Shown: positions 47,793 to 57,691 of the stretch, piece by piece
Position numbering within the stretch: position 1 is the first letter of the stretch
Layout of the letters: every line of letters starts with the position of its first letter
Source of the DNA: Sphaerisporangium album
Lineage (GTDB): Bacteria; Actinomycetota; Actinomycetes; Streptosporangiales; Streptosporangiaceae
Length of the DNA: 64,000 nt
Assembly: GCF_003323745.1 (NCBI RefSeq)
Contig: NZ_QOIL01000012.1
Span: 124,001-188,000 of the forward strand
Reading direction: 5' to 3'
Made by a program: the position numbers and the translations under genes
The notes under the pieces: model-generated
Told to the model about the DNA's origin: nothing
The model's input: the letters and a program-made list of their open reading frames with translations, nothing else
The model's database searches: none

Positions 47793-50177
47793 TCAGAGGC
47801 GCACCCCGCCGAACCCGTCGCCCACCGACGCCGCCAGCAGCAGGTACGCCTGACGGGTGGCCGGCTGCAGGCGGTCGAGGTCGATCTCGGCGCCCTCCTC
47901 CAGGTGAGGGTCGTACGGCACGCGGATCACCGCGCGGCAGCGGGCGGCGAAGTGCGACTCCAGCTTGTCCAGGTCGACCGTCGACTTCGAACGCGGCCGC
48001 ACGCTGCACAGCACCACGGTCGCGGCCTTGACCAGGTCGGCGTAGTCGTGCGCCTCCAGCCAGTCCAGCGTCGCCGAGGCGGCCCGCGCGCCGTCCACCG
48101 ACGGCGAGCTGACCAGGACGAGCTGGTCGGCGAGGCCGAGCACGCCCGACATCGCCGAGTGGAGCAGGCCGGTGCCGCAGTCGGTGATGCAGATCGAGTA
48201 GAAGTTCTCCAGCACCTGCGCGACGGCCTGGTAGTCGCCCGAGCTGAACGCCTCCGACACCGAGGGGTCGCGGTCGGAGGCCAGGATCTCCAGCCGCGAC
48301 GGAGCCTGCGAGGTGAACGCGCGGATGTCGACGTACCGCTTGATCTGCTGCCGCTCGTTGAGCAGGTCGCGGACGGTCGCCGACGTCTCCAGCTCGACCT
48401 TGTCCGACAGCGTGCCCCGGTCGGGGTTGGCGTCCACGGCGATGACGCGGTCGCCGCGCACCGACGCCAGCGTCGCGCCAAGGCCCACCGTCGTGGTGGT
48501 CTTGCCCACCCCGCCCTTGAGGCTGAGGACGGCCACGCGGTGATGGCCGGTGGCGACCGGCGTACGGGCGCGGGTGACGAGCTCACGCCGCCGCCGCACC
48601 TCGGGGGACTCGCCCGGCTTGATCAACCCGGCGGACGCCTTGTAGACGATCTTGCGCCAGCCGCCCGCGGGAGCGTTCCTACGGCCGCGCAGCAGCGACA
48701 CCGGGTCGAGGCTGTCGGCCGTCGGGCGCGTGCCGGGCGCGGTGGCCGCCGCGCCCTTGGCCCGCGCCGGGCGGGCGGGCGGCGAGAAGGCGGGCTGGAA
48801 CTCCTCGGAGGCGGACCGCTGCGACTGCCTGCGTCGCGCGCGGTACGGCTCGCGCTCCTCGGCCTTGTCGTCGGCGCCCGGCTCCGCGGAGGGCGTCGTA
48901 CGGGCCTCGGCGGCGGGTTCGGGGGCCGGGGCGGGTGCGGGGGACGCGGGCTGCGGCGCGGGGCCGGTGGGCTGCTGGATCGAGGGGGAGGTCTGCTCCG
49001 GGCGCTCGTACAGAGGGTGCTCGACCCGGGGGACGACGACCTCCTCGGTGTCCATGGCGGTCGCACCGCCGGTCACGCCGCCTGACCCGCCGCCGTTCAC
49101 GAAGGCGTTGAAGCGTTCCTGCTCGGGGTCGGCCTCGGCGGTGTCGGCGGCCGGCAGCGCGGCCTCCAGCCAGCCGCGTACGGGCTGGTCGCCGGTGAGG
49201 TCCGGCTCGGGCTCGGAGCGCTTCGGCGGCTCGGCGGCGCCGGCCTTGACGGCCCCGTCTTCCTTGTCCTCTCTGGCGGGAGGGGCGACGGGGATCCATC
49301 CCGAGGCGGTTTCGCCGGAGGGCTTCTCGGTGAGGGGGCCGAAGGTGAAGCTGTCGGTGTCGTCGCCGGCGGACGGCTCGGCGGGCGCGGGGCTCGGGCT
49401 CGTCCGCCCGGACCCGGGCGGCTCGGCCTGGGCGGGCGCGGCGGGGGAAGCGGGGGGCGGCGGCTGGGTGAGCGACGAGGACGCCTGCTCGCCGAAGGCG
49501 CTGGTGATCCGCTCGCCGAACGCGCCGGTCGTGCGCTCACCGAAGGCCCCGCCGGACGAACCCTGACGCTCCCCGAAGGCCTGGCCCGAGGAGGCGGGAC
49601 GGTCCCCGAAAGTCTGGCCGGACGAAGCGGGACGGTCGCCGAAGGGGCCGGAGAACGCACCCGCCGAACGCTCGCCGAATGCGCCGCCGGACGAGGCGGG
49701 ACGCTCGCCGAAAGCCCCGAGCCCACCCCCCGGGGACGAGGGGGAAAGGCCGCCGAACGCGCCGCCGGAGGGTACGCCCCTCTCACCCGTGCCGCCGGAC
49801 GACGTGCCGGTGCCGCGTTCGCCCGCGCCGCCGTTGTCGCGGTCCCCGGACGGCGATGAGTCGCCGGACGCCCACCGGTCGAACCCTTCGAGCGCGGACG
49901 GGCGGATCTCCGTCGTCTCGCTCTGGGCGCGCCCGGCCGGGTCGTCGGGCTGCGCGCCACCGTGCGAGGGGTCGCCCGCCGCGCGGAACAGAGGGGACGA
50001 CGGCGGCGCGGACTCGGTCGGCACGAGCGACCACGGGTCCTTGGGGTACGGCGAGACGACGGACTCGTCCACGGTGATCGTCACCGGGGCGGGCGGGTCC
50101 TCGTTCTCCTTGATGGCGTCCAGCCAGGCGAGCTGCTCCTCAAGCGAATGAGGATCCTCGCGATCGTGTCTTGCCAC
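47793..50177 (-). CDS. EspI-like MinD/ParA ATPase with long disordered N-terminus
   Basis: A 794-aa protein. Residues 1-520 are low-complexity, rich in Pro, Ala, Gly, Ser and Glu, with a tandem repeat at about 130-235 built on AFGERPASSG. The C-terminal 280 residues are a MinD-type ATPase: HRVAVLSLKGGVGKTTTTVG (deviant Walker A), VIAVDANPDRGTLSDKVELE, and ICITDCGTGLLHSAMSGVLG. This architecture matches EspI-type proteins linked to type VII secretion, though no ESX gene is in view. Start GTG 50177 follows GGGGGAA. Its 3' end lies 13 bp from tRNA-Ser. Confidence 0.88.
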   Translation of the reverse strand: MARHDREDPHSLEEQLAWLDAIKENEDPPAPVTITVDESVVSPYPKDPWSLVPTESAPPSSPLFRAAGDPSHGGAQPDDPAGRAQSETTEIRPSALEGFDRWASGDSSPSGDRDNGGAGERGTGTSSGGTGERGVPSGGAFGGLSPSSPGGGLGAFGERPASSGGAFGERSAGAFSGPFGDRPASSGQTFGDRPASSGQAFGERQGSSGGAFGERTTGAFGERITSAFGEQASSSLTQPPPPASPAAPAQAEPPGSGRTSPSPAPAEPSAGDDTDSFTFGPLTEKPSGETASGWIPVAPPAREDKEDGAVKAGAAEPPKRSEPEPDLTGDQPVRGWLEAALPAADTAEADPEQERFNAFVNGGGSGGVTGGATAMDTEEVVVPRVEHPLYERPEQTSPSIQQPTGPAPQPASPAPAPAPEPAAEARTTPSAEPGADDKAEEREPYRARRRQSQRSASEEFQPAFSPPARPARAKGAAATAPGTRPTADSLDPVSLLRGRRNAPAGGWRKIVYKASAGLIKPGESPEVRRRRELVTRARTPVATGHHRVAVLSLKGGVGKTTTTVGLGATLASVRGDRVIAVDANPDRGTLSDKVELETSATVRDLLNERQQIKRYVDIRAFTSQAPSRLEILASDRDPSVSEAFSSGDYQAVAQVLENFYSICITDCGTGLLHSAMSGVLGLADQLVLVSSPSVDGARAASATLDWLEAHDYADLVKAATVVLCSVRPRSKSTVDLDKLESHFAARCRAVIRVPYDPHLEEGAEIDLDRLQPATRQAYLLLAASVGDGFGGVRL

Positions 50178-50291
50178 CGTGTTCCCCCTCGGGACTGGAC
50201 TAAAGGGGCAGCAAATAGCTTGAAGATTACCGCCCGCTATCACGGCGAACGCGGTCAACCGCCGAGTTGGCTACCCGGATAGTTTGGTCGC

Positions 50292-51248
50292 ATGCGCGCG
50301 ATCCTTGTTTCCGAGCCCGGCGGGCCAGAGGTGCTGCAGTGGCGTGAGGTGCCCGATCCCCGTCCGGGGCCGGGCGAAGTCCTCATCGACGTGACGGCCG
50401 CGGGCCTGAACCGCGCCGACCTGATGCAGCGCCAGGGGATCTACCCGCCTCCCCCCGGCGCCTCCGAGATCCTCGGCATGGAGTGCTCCGGAGTGATCAC
50501 CGAGGTGGGCGAGGACGTCGAGGGGTTCTCCCCCGGCGACGAGGTGTGCGCCCTGCTCGCGGGGGGAGGGTATGCCGAGAAGGTGGCCGTGCCGTGGGAG
50601 CAGGTCCTGCGCGTGCCGGAGGGCGTCTCGACGCGGGACGCCGCCGTCCTTCCCGAGGTCGCCTGCACGGTGTGGTCGAACGTGTTCATGACGGCGCGGC
50701 TGCGGCGCGGCGAGACGCTTCTCGTGCACGGCGGCGCCAGCGGGATCGGCACGTTCGCCATCCAGCTCGCGAAGGCGCTCGGATCGCGGGTGGTCGTCAC
50801 CGCGGGCACGGCCGAGAAGGCCGCGCGCTGCGTGGAGCTGGGCGCGGACGAGGCGATCAACTACCGGGAGGAGGACTTCGCCGAGAAGGTGCGGGCCGAC
50901 GTCGTCCTCGACATCATGGGGGCGAAGTACCTCGAGAAGAACGTGTCCGTCCTCAACACCGGAGGGCGGCTCGTGGTGATCGGGCTCCAGGGCGGCACGA
51001 AGGGCGAGCTGAACCTCGGCGCGCTGCTCGGGAAGCGCGGTTCGATCCACGCCACGGCGTTGCGCGGGCGTCCTGTCGCGGAAAAGGGCGCCATCGTCCG
51101 CGGAGTGGACCAGAATGTGTGGCCGTTGGTGGGCGCGGGCGCGGTGCGTCCGGTGGTGCACGCGACGGTGCCCATGGCGGAGGCGGCACGAGCCCATCAG
51201 ATGCTCGAATCCGGTGAGCACATCGGGAAAGTCCTGTTGACCAGGTGA
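50292..51248 (+). CDS. NAD(P)H quinone oxidoreductase (PIG3-type zeta-crystallin family)
   Basis: A 318-aa medium-chain reductase without zinc ligands. Signatures: RADLMQRQGIYPPPPGASEI, LGMECSGVITEVGEDVEGFS, and the NADPH site GETLLVHGGASGIGTFAIQL. It reduces quinones with NADPH. Start ATG 50292. The next gene, bpa, follows after 15 bp; this order is conserved in actinomycetes. Confidence 0.95.
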   Translation: MRAILVSEPGGPEVLQWREVPDPRPGPGEVLIDVTAAGLNRADLMQRQGIYPPPPGASEILGMECSGVITEVGEDVEGFSPGDEVCALLAGGGYAEKVAVPWEQVLRVPEGVSTRDAAVLPEVACTVWSNVFMTARLRRGETLLVHGGASGIGTFAIQLAKALGSRVVVTAGTAEKAARCVELGADEAINYREEDFAEKVRADVVLDIMGAKYLEKNVSVLNTGGRLVVIGLQGGTKGELNLGALLGKRGSIHATALRGRPVAEKGAIVRGVDQNVWPLVGAGAVRPVVHATVPMAEAARAHQMLESGEHIGKVLLTR

Positions 51249-51263
51249 GCTAGGTTGAATGTC

Positions 51264-51779
51264 ATGAATGCTGAGGAGAGCACCCCCCAGATCGTCGTGG
51301 TGGGCCCGAACGGACTCACGATCGAGGGAAACAACGACGGAGAACCCGAGGAGCGCTCGGTCGCCGAACTGGTGGAGCAGCCGGCGAAGGTCATGCGCAT
51401 CGGCAGCATGATCCGTCAGCTCCTCGAAGAGGTCCGGGCGGCGCCTCTCGACGAGGCCAGCCGCAAGCGCCTCAAGGAGATCCACCAGAGTTCGATCAAG
51501 GAGCTGGAGGACGGGCTGGCGCCGGAGCTGGTCGCCGAGCTCGAACGGCTGTCGCTGCCGTTCTCCGGGGGCGACGACAGTCCCGCGCCCAGCGACGCCG
51601 AGCTGCGGGTGGCGCACGCCCAGCTCGTCGGCTGGCTCGAAGGCCTGTTCCACGGAATCCAGACCACCTTGTTCGCCCAGCAGATGGCCGCGCGGGCCCA
51701 GCTGGAGCAGATGCGGCGCGCGCTCCCCGGAGGGGTCGCCAACGAGCAGCCCCAGCGCACCTCCGGCCCGTACCTGTAA
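51264..51779 (+). CDS. bpa: Bacterial proteasome activator Bpa
   Basis: A 171-aa helical protein of the DUF2587 family. Core helices are ELVEQPAKVMRIGSMIRQLL, RKRLKEIHQSSIKELEDGLA and AQLVGWLEGLFHGIQTTLFA. Bpa forms a dodecameric ring that opens the 20S proteasome without ATP. The C-terminal GPYL corresponds to the gate-opening GQYL motif of mycobacterial Bpa, with Pro in place of Gln. Start ATG 51264; a TTG at 51255 is less likely. Confidence 0.93.
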   Translation: MNAEESTPQIVVVGPNGLTIEGNNDGEPEERSVAELVEQPAKVMRIGSMIRQLLEEVRAAPLDEASRKRLKEIHQSSIKELEDGLAPELVAELERLSLPFSGGDDSPAPSDAELRVAHAQLVGWLEGLFHGIQTTLFAQQMAARAQLEQMRRALPGGVANEQPQRTSGPYL

Positions 51780-51923
51780 GTCGCCTGTAAGCCCCTCCAG
51801 CGCGTCCTCGGGGCCGTCTGGAGATTTCCACCCCGCGCCGTGATCTCGGGGCCGTTGTGGACGACTCAGCGGCCCCCACGGGACGAACCGGAAGGCACGC
51901 CGCCTCCTCGCGGCGTCGTCCCT

Positions 51924-52721
51924 TCACGCGAAGAGCTTCTCCAGGATCACGGCCACGCCGTCGTCGTCGTTGGCCGCCGTCACGTGGGTGACGGCGGCGA
52001 GGACGTCCGGGTGGGCGTTGGCCACCGCGTACGACGTCCCCGCCCAGGCCAGCATGGGCAGGTCGTTGGGCATGTCCCCGAACGCCACCACCTCGCCGGG
52101 GCCGATCAGATGGCGCCTCGCGAGCGCGGCGAGGGACGAGGCCTTCGTCACCCCCTGGGCGCTCATCTCGATCAGCGCCTTGCCGCTGGAGTGGGTGGCC
52201 GTCACGAGATCTCCGACGAGGTCGTTCACGATCACGTGCAGCAGGTCCGGATCCATGCTCTGGTGGAAGGCCAGGAGCTTGGCGCAGGGCCGCGAGGTCA
52301 GCGTGGAGGCGCCCACACGCGGCCCCGAGCCCTCGGCGACGTCCCAGCGCCTCAGGCCGAACCCGGTCTCGTGGGCGAACCCGCCCTCGTACTCCACCGA
52401 GAAGCTCAGCTCTGGGAGGCGGTGGCGCAGGCGGCTCACCGCCTCGGTCAGGACCTCGGCGCCGATGAGGTGGGACTCGACGACGCGCTCGGTGTGCAGG
52501 TCGTAGACCAGCGCGCCGTTGGCGCAGATGGCGAGCCCTTGGTGACGTACGGACTCGGCCACCGCGCCGATCCATCGCGGGGGCCTGCCGGTGACGAATA
52601 CGAGGATCGCGCCCGCCTGTTCGACGCGGGCGAAGGCGGCCGCGGTGCGTGGGGAGACGCTGCCGTCCGACCGGAGGGCGGTTCCGTCGAGGTCGGTGGC
52701 GACGAGTCTGGGGCTGACCAT
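51924..52721 (-). CDS. Cof-type HAD-IIB phosphatase
   Basis: A 265-aa phosphatase. Motif I VATDLDGTALRSDGSVSPRT, motif II VFVTGRPPRWIG, Lys in THSSGKALIEMSAQGVTKAS, motif IV VVAFGDMPNDLPMLAWAGTS. The C2B cap lies at about 85-185. Typical for sugar phosphates or cofactor phosphates; the substrate is unknown. Start ATG 52721 (MVSPRLV). Confidence 0.93.
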   Translation of the reverse strand: MVSPRLVATDLDGTALRSDGSVSPRTAAAFARVEQAGAILVFVTGRPPRWIGAVAESVRHQGLAICANGALVYDLHTERVVESHLIGAEVLTEAVSRLRHRLPELSFSVEYEGGFAHETGFGLRRWDVAEGSGPRVGASTLTSRPCAKLLAFHQSMDPDLLHVIVNDLVGDLVTATHSSGKALIEMSAQGVTKASSLAALARRHLIGPGEVVAFGDMPNDLPMLAWAGTSYAVANAHPDVLAAVTHVTAANDDDGVAVILEKLFA

Positions 52722-52956
52722 AACAAGCTCTAGTTTGCCTTGGCCGGAGTGGCACCGGTGTCAGCCCTGGGAGTAAAAGAATCTGGCCGTGGGGGGGAAC
52801 AAAGGCGCTCTGATGGTGTTAGATGTGGTGGCGTTGTATTAGCTGAACCCGATGTGCAGAACCAGCTTGACTGTCTGAGCGGCCCCGGGAAGCTGTGCGA
52901 CACAACCCGGGGTTCGCGAGGTGTGAACCCCAAGATCAATTGCAGGGAGAGCTTTA
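52722..52956 (+). promoter_or_regulatory. Long leader of cold-shock gene
   Basis: The 235 bp before the cold-shock gene include a probable 5' leader from about 52840. A hairpin-forming stretch, GGGGTTCGCGAGGTGTGAACCCC (52911-52933 region), precedes the GGGAGAGC ribosome site. Long structured leaders control cold-shock mRNAs elsewhere; here it is inference. Confidence 0.4.
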
Positions 52957-53160
52957 ATGGCTCAGGGAACCGTCAAGTGGTTCAACGCGGAGAAGGGCTA
53001 CGGATTCATCGCCCCGGACGGCGAGGCTCCGGACGTCTTCGTGCACTTCTCCGAGATCGTCGGAAACGGCTACCGCAGCCTCGAGGACGGCCAGCGGGTC
53101 GAGTTCGAGGTCACGCAGGGGCAGAAGGGCCCGCAGGCTTCGCAGGTCCGCGCCATCTGA
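52957..53160 (+). CDS. Cold-shock protein (CspA family)
   Basis: A 67-aa single cold-shock domain. It begins [20 protein letters not shown] with RNP1 GYGFI and continues to RNP2 VFVHFSEI. It binds single-stranded RNA and melts structure. Ribosome site AGGGAGAG precedes ATG 52957. Confidence 0.98.
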   Translation: MAQGTVKWFNAEKGYGFIAPDGEAPDVFVHFSEIVGNGYRSLEDGQRVEFEVTQGQKGPQASQVRAI

Positions 53161-53173
53161 CCACTGACACACA

Positions 53174-53207
53174 GAAGGCGGGGTTCGCTCAGGCGAATCC
53201 CGCCTTC
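53174..53207 (+). terminator. Terminator of cold-shock gene
   Basis: GAAGGCGGGGTTCGC and GCGAATCCCGCCTTC pair over 15 bp (one G-T) with a 4-nt loop, 13 bp after the cold-shock stop. Confidence 0.85.
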
Positions 53208-53318
53208 GTGTCATATATAGACCTAATGTCCTGACAAAGCGGACATCCGTGATAGATAGGGCCGAAGTAAGCCACTTATCACTTGACAGCGACAAGTGGC
53301 CGACTTCCGTTCAAACGC

Positions 53319-54581
53319 CTACTTCAGCGGTTCGAGGACGTCCAACCCGACGAACGGGCGCAGGGCCTTCGGCACCACGACCGACCCGTCGGCCTGCTGG
53401 TGGTTCTCCAGGATCGCGACGATCCACCGCGTGGTCGCCAGGGTGCCGTTGAGGGTGGCGACGTGCCGGGGCTTCTCGTCGGTGTCCCTGTAGCGCACGG
53501 CCAGCCGCCGGGCCTGGAACTCGGTGCAGTTCGACGTCGAGGTCAGCTCCAGGTAGCGGTTCTGCGTCGGAAGCCACGCCTCGCAGTCGAACTTCCTGGC
53601 CGCGCTGGAGCCGAGGTCGCCCGCCGCCGTGTCGATCACCCGGTACGGGAGCTCGGCCTTCGCCAGCATCTCCTTCTCCCAGGCCAGCAGGCGCGCGTGC
53701 TCCTCACGCGCGTCCTCCGGGCGGCAGTAGGAGAACATCTCGACCTTGTCGAACTGGTGGACGCGGATGATGCCCCGGGTGTCCTTGCCGTACGAGCCGG
53801 CCTCACGCCGGAAGCAGGACGACCAGCCGGCGTACCGCAGCGGCAGCGACCTGCCGTCCAGGATCTCGTCCCAGTGGTAGGCCGCCATGGGGGCCTCGGA
53901 GGTGCCGACGAGGTAAAGATCGTCGGCCTCCAGCTTGTAGACCTCGCTGGCGTGCGCGCCGAGGAAGCCCGTGCCCGCCATCGCCTCCGGCCTGAGCAGC
54001 ACCGGGGTGATCATCGGCGTGAAGCCGACCTCGATGGCCTGCTGCATCGCCATGTTGAGCAGGCCGAGCTGGAGGCGGGCCCCCACGCCGGTCAGGAAGA
54101 AGAACCGCGCGCCCGAGACCTTGGCCCCGCGCTCGGTGTCGATCGCGCCGAGCATCTCGCCCAGCTCCAGGTGGTCCCGCGGCGTGAAGTCGAAGGACGG
54201 CTTCTCGCCGACCTCCTCCAGGACGACGTAATCGTCCTCGCCGCCCACGGGGGCGCCGTCCTCGACGATGTTGGGCACGGACATCAGCAGCGCGTCGAGC
54301 TCCTTGGCCAGCCTCTCGGCCTCGGCCTCGGCGCCCTTGACGCCCGCGGCCAGTTCCTTGGCCCGCGCCAGGAGCGCGGCGCGCTCGTCACCGGAGGACG
54401 CGGAGACCGACTTGCCGACGCTCTTCTGCTCTGCGCGCAGCGACTCGAAGCCGCTCAGCGCACTTCGGCGGCGTTCATCCAGGTCGAGCAGCGTGTCGAC
54501 GACCGAGTCGTCCTCACCGCGGGCACGCTGCGACGCCCGTAGCCGGTCGGGGTCCTCACGAAGGGTACGCAGGTCAATCAC
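53319..54581 (-). CDS. serS: Seryl-tRNA synthetase
   Basis: A 420-aa class II synthetase that charges tRNA-Ser. The N-terminal antiparallel coiled coil (about 30-105) grips the long variable arm. Motif 2 is [20 protein letters not shown], then [10 protein letters not shown]. Motif 3 is [17 protein letters not shown] and [15 protein letters not shown]. Start GTG 54581. Length is normal. The next gene upstream on the strand is pheA. Confidence 0.98.
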   Translation of the reverse strand: MIDLRTLREDPDRLRASQRARGEDDSVVDTLLDLDERRRSALSGFESLRAEQKSVGKSVSASSGDERAALLARAKELAAGVKGAEAEAERLAKELDALLMSVPNIVEDGAPVGGEDDYVVLEEVGEKPSFDFTPRDHLELGEMLGAIDTERGAKVSGARFFFLTGVGARLQLGLLNMAMQQAIEVGFTPMITPVLLRPEAMAGTGFLGAHASEVYKLEADDLYLVGTSEAPMAAYHWDEILDGRSLPLRYAGWSSCFRREAGSYGKDTRGIIRVHQFDKVEMFSYCRPEDAREEHARLLAWEKEMLAKAELPYRVIDTAAGDLGSSAARKFDCEAWLPTQNRYLELTSTSNCTEFQARRLAVRYRDTDEKPRHVATLNGTLATTRWIVAILENHQQADGSVVVPKALRPFVGLDVLEPLK

Positions 54582-54644
54582 GTAACAAAGGCTACCGATG
54601 TCCGGCCGCCGCTCGCGCGCCTATAGGGGCCAGAAGTGATCGGG

Positions 54645-55568
54645 TCATACCCGGCCGGCGCGAATGCGGGCGAGCCAGCCGGCGGCCTCGGCGAAGTCCG
54701 GCCCGCTGGTGCCCCGCCTGAGCTCGGGAGACACGCCGTCGGCGCGGGGGTAGCTGCCGAGGAAGCGCACATCGTCCGACAGGCGGTGGAGGCCGGAAAG
54801 CGCCTCGCCCACGCGCGCCTCGGCCACGTGGCCCTCGGCGTCGAAGTGGAAGAAATAGCGCCCGATGCCGTCGCCGGTCGGCCGGGACTCGATGCGGGTC
54901 AGGTTGACGCCGCGCACCGCGAACTCGCTCAGCATCTCCAGGAGCGCGCCGGGGTGGTCGTCGCGGAGGAAGGCCACCAGCGACGTACGGTCGGCGCCGG
55001 TGGGCTCGGGAAGCGCCCCCGGACGCGAGACCCGGACGAACCTCGTCACCGTGTCGTCGCGGTCGCCTATGTTGGACGCCAGCTCGGCCAGGCCGTAGTG
55101 CTCGCCCGCGATGGACGGGGCGATCGCCGCGTCGTACGGCGAACCCGGCGAGGAGACCTCCTGCGCGGCGGCCGCCGTGGAGGGCGCGGCCACCACCACG
55201 GCGTCGGGCAGCTCGCGCGCCAGGTAGTTGCGGCACTGGGTGATCGCGGCCGGGTGGGTGTACACCCGCTTGATGTGCGGCAGGTCGGTGCCCGGCCGTA
55301 CGAGCAGGGCGAACTCGACGGGCAGCAGCAGCTCGGCGCCGATCAGCAGCGGCTCGCCCCACGCGAGCTCGTCGAGCGTGACGGTGATCGCGCCCTCGAC
55401 CGAGTTCTCCAGCGGGACGACGGCGCCGTCGGCCTCGCCCGCCCGCGCGGCGTCCAGCGCCGCGGTCACGTTCGCGCACGGCAGACGCTCGGCGTCCGGC
55501 GCGAGGATCCGCAGGGCGGCCTCGCAGAAGGTGCCCTCGGGACCCAGGTAGGCGAGCTTCGTCGGCAT
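54645..55568 (-). CDS. pheA: Prephenate dehydratase
   Basis: A 307-aa enzyme converting prephenate to phenylpyruvate in phenylalanine synthesis. The catalytic domain starts KLAYLGPEGTFCEAALRI and includes VVPLENSVEGAITVTLDELA and the catalytic TRF of DDTVTRFVRVS. The regulatory ACT domain (about 195-270) has GALLEMLSEFAVRGVNLTRI and ESRP, the Phe-binding signature. Start ATG 55568. Lies 63 bp upstream of serS on the same strand. Confidence 0.97.
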   Translation of the reverse strand: MPTKLAYLGPEGTFCEAALRILAPDAERLPCANVTAALDAARAGEADGAVVPLENSVEGAITVTLDELAWGEPLLIGAELLLPVEFALLVRPGTDLPHIKRVYTHPAAITQCRNYLARELPDAVVVAAPSTAAAAQEVSSPGSPYDAAIAPSIAGEHYGLAELASNIGDRDDTVTRFVRVSRPGALPEPTGADRTSLVAFLRDDHPGALLEMLSEFAVRGVNLTRIESRPTGDGIGRYFFHFDAEGHVAEARVGEALSGLHRLSDDVRFLGSYPRADGVSPELRRGTSGPDFAEAAGWLARIRAGRV

Positions 55569-55740
55569 ACCAGCAGGCTACCGGCCCAGGACCGGGCCTC
55601 ACCCGGGATATCTACCGGTTCCACCGAAATCACGACGCGAGACGGCGAAAAATTGCCCACTCCCGTCTCGGCCGCACTCTGACCTGCGCGAACGCGACCC
55701 TATGGGCTCCCTGCCCGCTCGGCCTTCGCCCCGGGGCGGG

Positions 55741-56157
55741 TCAGCGGCGGGGCCGGAGGGCGATGTCGGGGCCGTTGCCGAGACGGGCGGCGCGTACGGC
55801 CTGCTCCTCCTCGGGTGACAGCGGCTGGATGCCCCGCCCTCCCCTCACCGGACGGACGTAGGTGCGGGTCTCGGTGCGGCCGTTGATCGACGTCAGCACG
55901 ATGCCGTCGCCCAGCCCGTTGATCATGGCGACCGAGAACGAAAGCCGGCCCGTCATCTCGGCAAGGGCGTCGTAGCGGCAGACCGCCACGTCACGGATCG
56001 CCTTGACGTCCGGCAGGCCGCCGAGCGCGCACTGGCGGGCCAGCATGTCCAGACAGTCCTCGACGGCCCTGCGGGCGCTGCGGAGGGCCAGCAGGCCGAT
56101 GGCCACGCCGGTGATCCCGGCGATCGCGCCGACCAACGCCATGACGGTGCCCACCAT
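55741..56157 (-). CDS. DUF4446-family protein
   Basis: A 138-aa protein with one N-terminal membrane helix (MALVGAIAGITGVAIGLLAL). The soluble domain reads VKAIRDVAVCRYDALAEMTG, then LSFSVAMINGLGDGIVLTSI and NGRTETRTYVRPV, which defines DUF4446. Function unknown. Start ATG 56157; 13 bp after the glycosyltransferase stop on the same strand. Confidence 0.9.
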   Translation of the reverse strand: MVGTVMALVGAIAGITGVAIGLLALRSARRAVEDCLDMLARQCALGGLPDVKAIRDVAVCRYDALAEMTGRLSFSVAMINGLGDGIVLTSINGRTETRTYVRPVRGGRGIQPLSPEEEQAVRAARLGNGPDIALRPRR

Positions 56158-56170
56158 GTGCCGAGGGTAA

Positions 56171-57691
56171 TCAATCGATCACGCCGGCGCTCCGGAATCC
56201 CTGGGGTGGCACGGTTTGCCCGGCTTCGCCGTCGCGGCGGGCGAGCAGCCAGACGAGCGCGAGGGCCCCAAGCCCGAAGGCGTCCTGTACGACGCGGCCC
56301 AGGACAGGGCTGAGCACCGGGATCTCGGCCGCGCGCAGCGAGACCCCCCACCAGGGGATCGGCACCACGTAATAGAGCCAGGCGGCGGCCGGCACCAGTG
56401 ACGCGGGCCATGCCGTCCGTCCCCTCGCCAGGTCGTGGCGGTGCCGGCGTGCGGGAGCGGCGAGGGCGGCCAGCGCGATGACGAGCCACGCGAGGTGGTG
56501 GATCCAGGCCACCGGGGAGATCAGCACGGCCATGAGGCCCGTCAGCGCCACCGAGGTCATCCGGTCGCCCCGAAGCAGGGCGCGGCGGGCGTGGCGGAAG
56601 CCGTACCAGGCGACGAAGCCCGCGATCGCCGTCCACAGCACGGCGGTGAGCCAGCCCGGCAGGTAGAGGCGCAGCAGCATGCCGCGGATCGACTGGTTGG
56701 TGGTGGCGGTGTTGGAGCCCAGGCGCTCGGAGTCGAGCAGGGCCGAGAACCAGAAGTTCGCGGCGTCGTGGGGGATGACCAGGAAAGGGACGATCGTGAG
56801 CAGCGCGGCGGTGAAGGCGGCCATGTAGAACGTCCGGCGTTGCTCGGGGAGCGCGTCCCTGCCGAAGCCGGTGATCAGCAGATATATCAGGAAAACGCCG
56901 GGGGTGAGCTTGACCGCCGTCGCCAGACCGATCAGCATGCCGCGCGGCCACCACGGGCGCCGGGCGAGGCAGTCGACCACGCACAGCATCACCAGCAGGA
57001 TGTCCACCTGGCCGAAGCGGAACTGGTCCCTGATCGGCATCAGGTACAGGCACGCGGCCGCCACCACCCCGAACAGCACCGGCGGCGCCCAGGCCGGCAG
57101 CCCTTGTCGCGCCGGCAGGTCACGGAAGCAGAACCGGACCGACACGGCCAGGCAGACCAGGACGCCGGCCGTCCACACCCACTGGGCCACCGGCCAGGAC
57201 ATCACGGCCAGCGGCGCCGCCAGCAGCGCGGCGATAGGCGGGTAGGTGAACGGGAGCAGCTGGGGCGCGGGCGTGATCACGTCGTAGACCGGGAGGCCGA
57301 GCAGCACGCTCTCGCCTCCGGTCCGGTACACATCCAGATCCACCAGGCGCTGGTCGGCCGGATTGGACAGCCAGTAGTCCACCAGCGGAACGGCCGCCAC
57401 CCCGATGATCGCCAGCGCGACCACCCAAGCCCACCACGGCCCCGGGCCCACGGCTCCCCGCCCGCCTCGATCGCTCCCCGCCGATCCGGGCACGACACCA
57501 CCCCTGCCACGTGCCGCCCCGCCGGGCGCAGCCGCCTCCACACGACGATCTCCGGTTCCGGCTCCACCGGAGACGGACGCCACGGCACCGCCCCTCGTAC
57601 GGCCCGCTCCGCCGGACACGTGCGCCTCCGCACCACCACCATCCGCGGCGCGGTCGGCCCTGCCGGGCACGGGGGTCTCACCAGTGCTCAC
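56171..57691 (-). CDS. Glycosyltransferase family 87 (DUF2029) mannosyltransferase-like
   Basis: A 506-aa polytopic GT-C enzyme with about ten membrane helices. The first 75 residues are a disordered Gly/Ala/Arg leader. Diagnostic parts are DYWLSNPADQRLVDLDVYRT (acidic catalytic loop), GLPVYDVITPAPQLLPFTYP and PPIAALLAAPL. Members use polyprenyl-phosphate mannose for lipoglycans such as lipomannan. Start GTG 57691, though a start after the leader cannot be excluded. Confidence 0.88.
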   Translation of the reverse strand: MSTGETPVPGRADRAADGGGAEAHVSGGAGRTRGGAVASVSGGAGTGDRRVEAAAPGGAARGRGGVVPGSAGSDRGGRGAVGPGPWWAWVVALAIIGVAAVPLVDYWLSNPADQRLVDLDVYRTGGESVLLGLPVYDVITPAPQLLPFTYPPIAALLAAPLAVMSWPVAQWVWTAGVLVCLAVSVRFCFRDLPARQGLPAWAPPVLFGVVAAACLYLMPIRDQFRFGQVDILLVMLCVVDCLARRPWWPRGMLIGLATAVKLTPGVFLIYLLITGFGRDALPEQRRTFYMAAFTAALLTIVPFLVIPHDAANFWFSALLDSERLGSNTATTNQSIRGMLLRLYLPGWLTAVLWTAIAGFVAWYGFRHARRALLRGDRMTSVALTGLMAVLISPVAWIHHLAWLVIALAALAAPARRHRHDLARGRTAWPASLVPAAAWLYYVVPIPWWGVSLRAAEIPVLSPVLGRVVQDAFGLGALALVWLLARRDGEAGQTVPPQGFRSAGVID

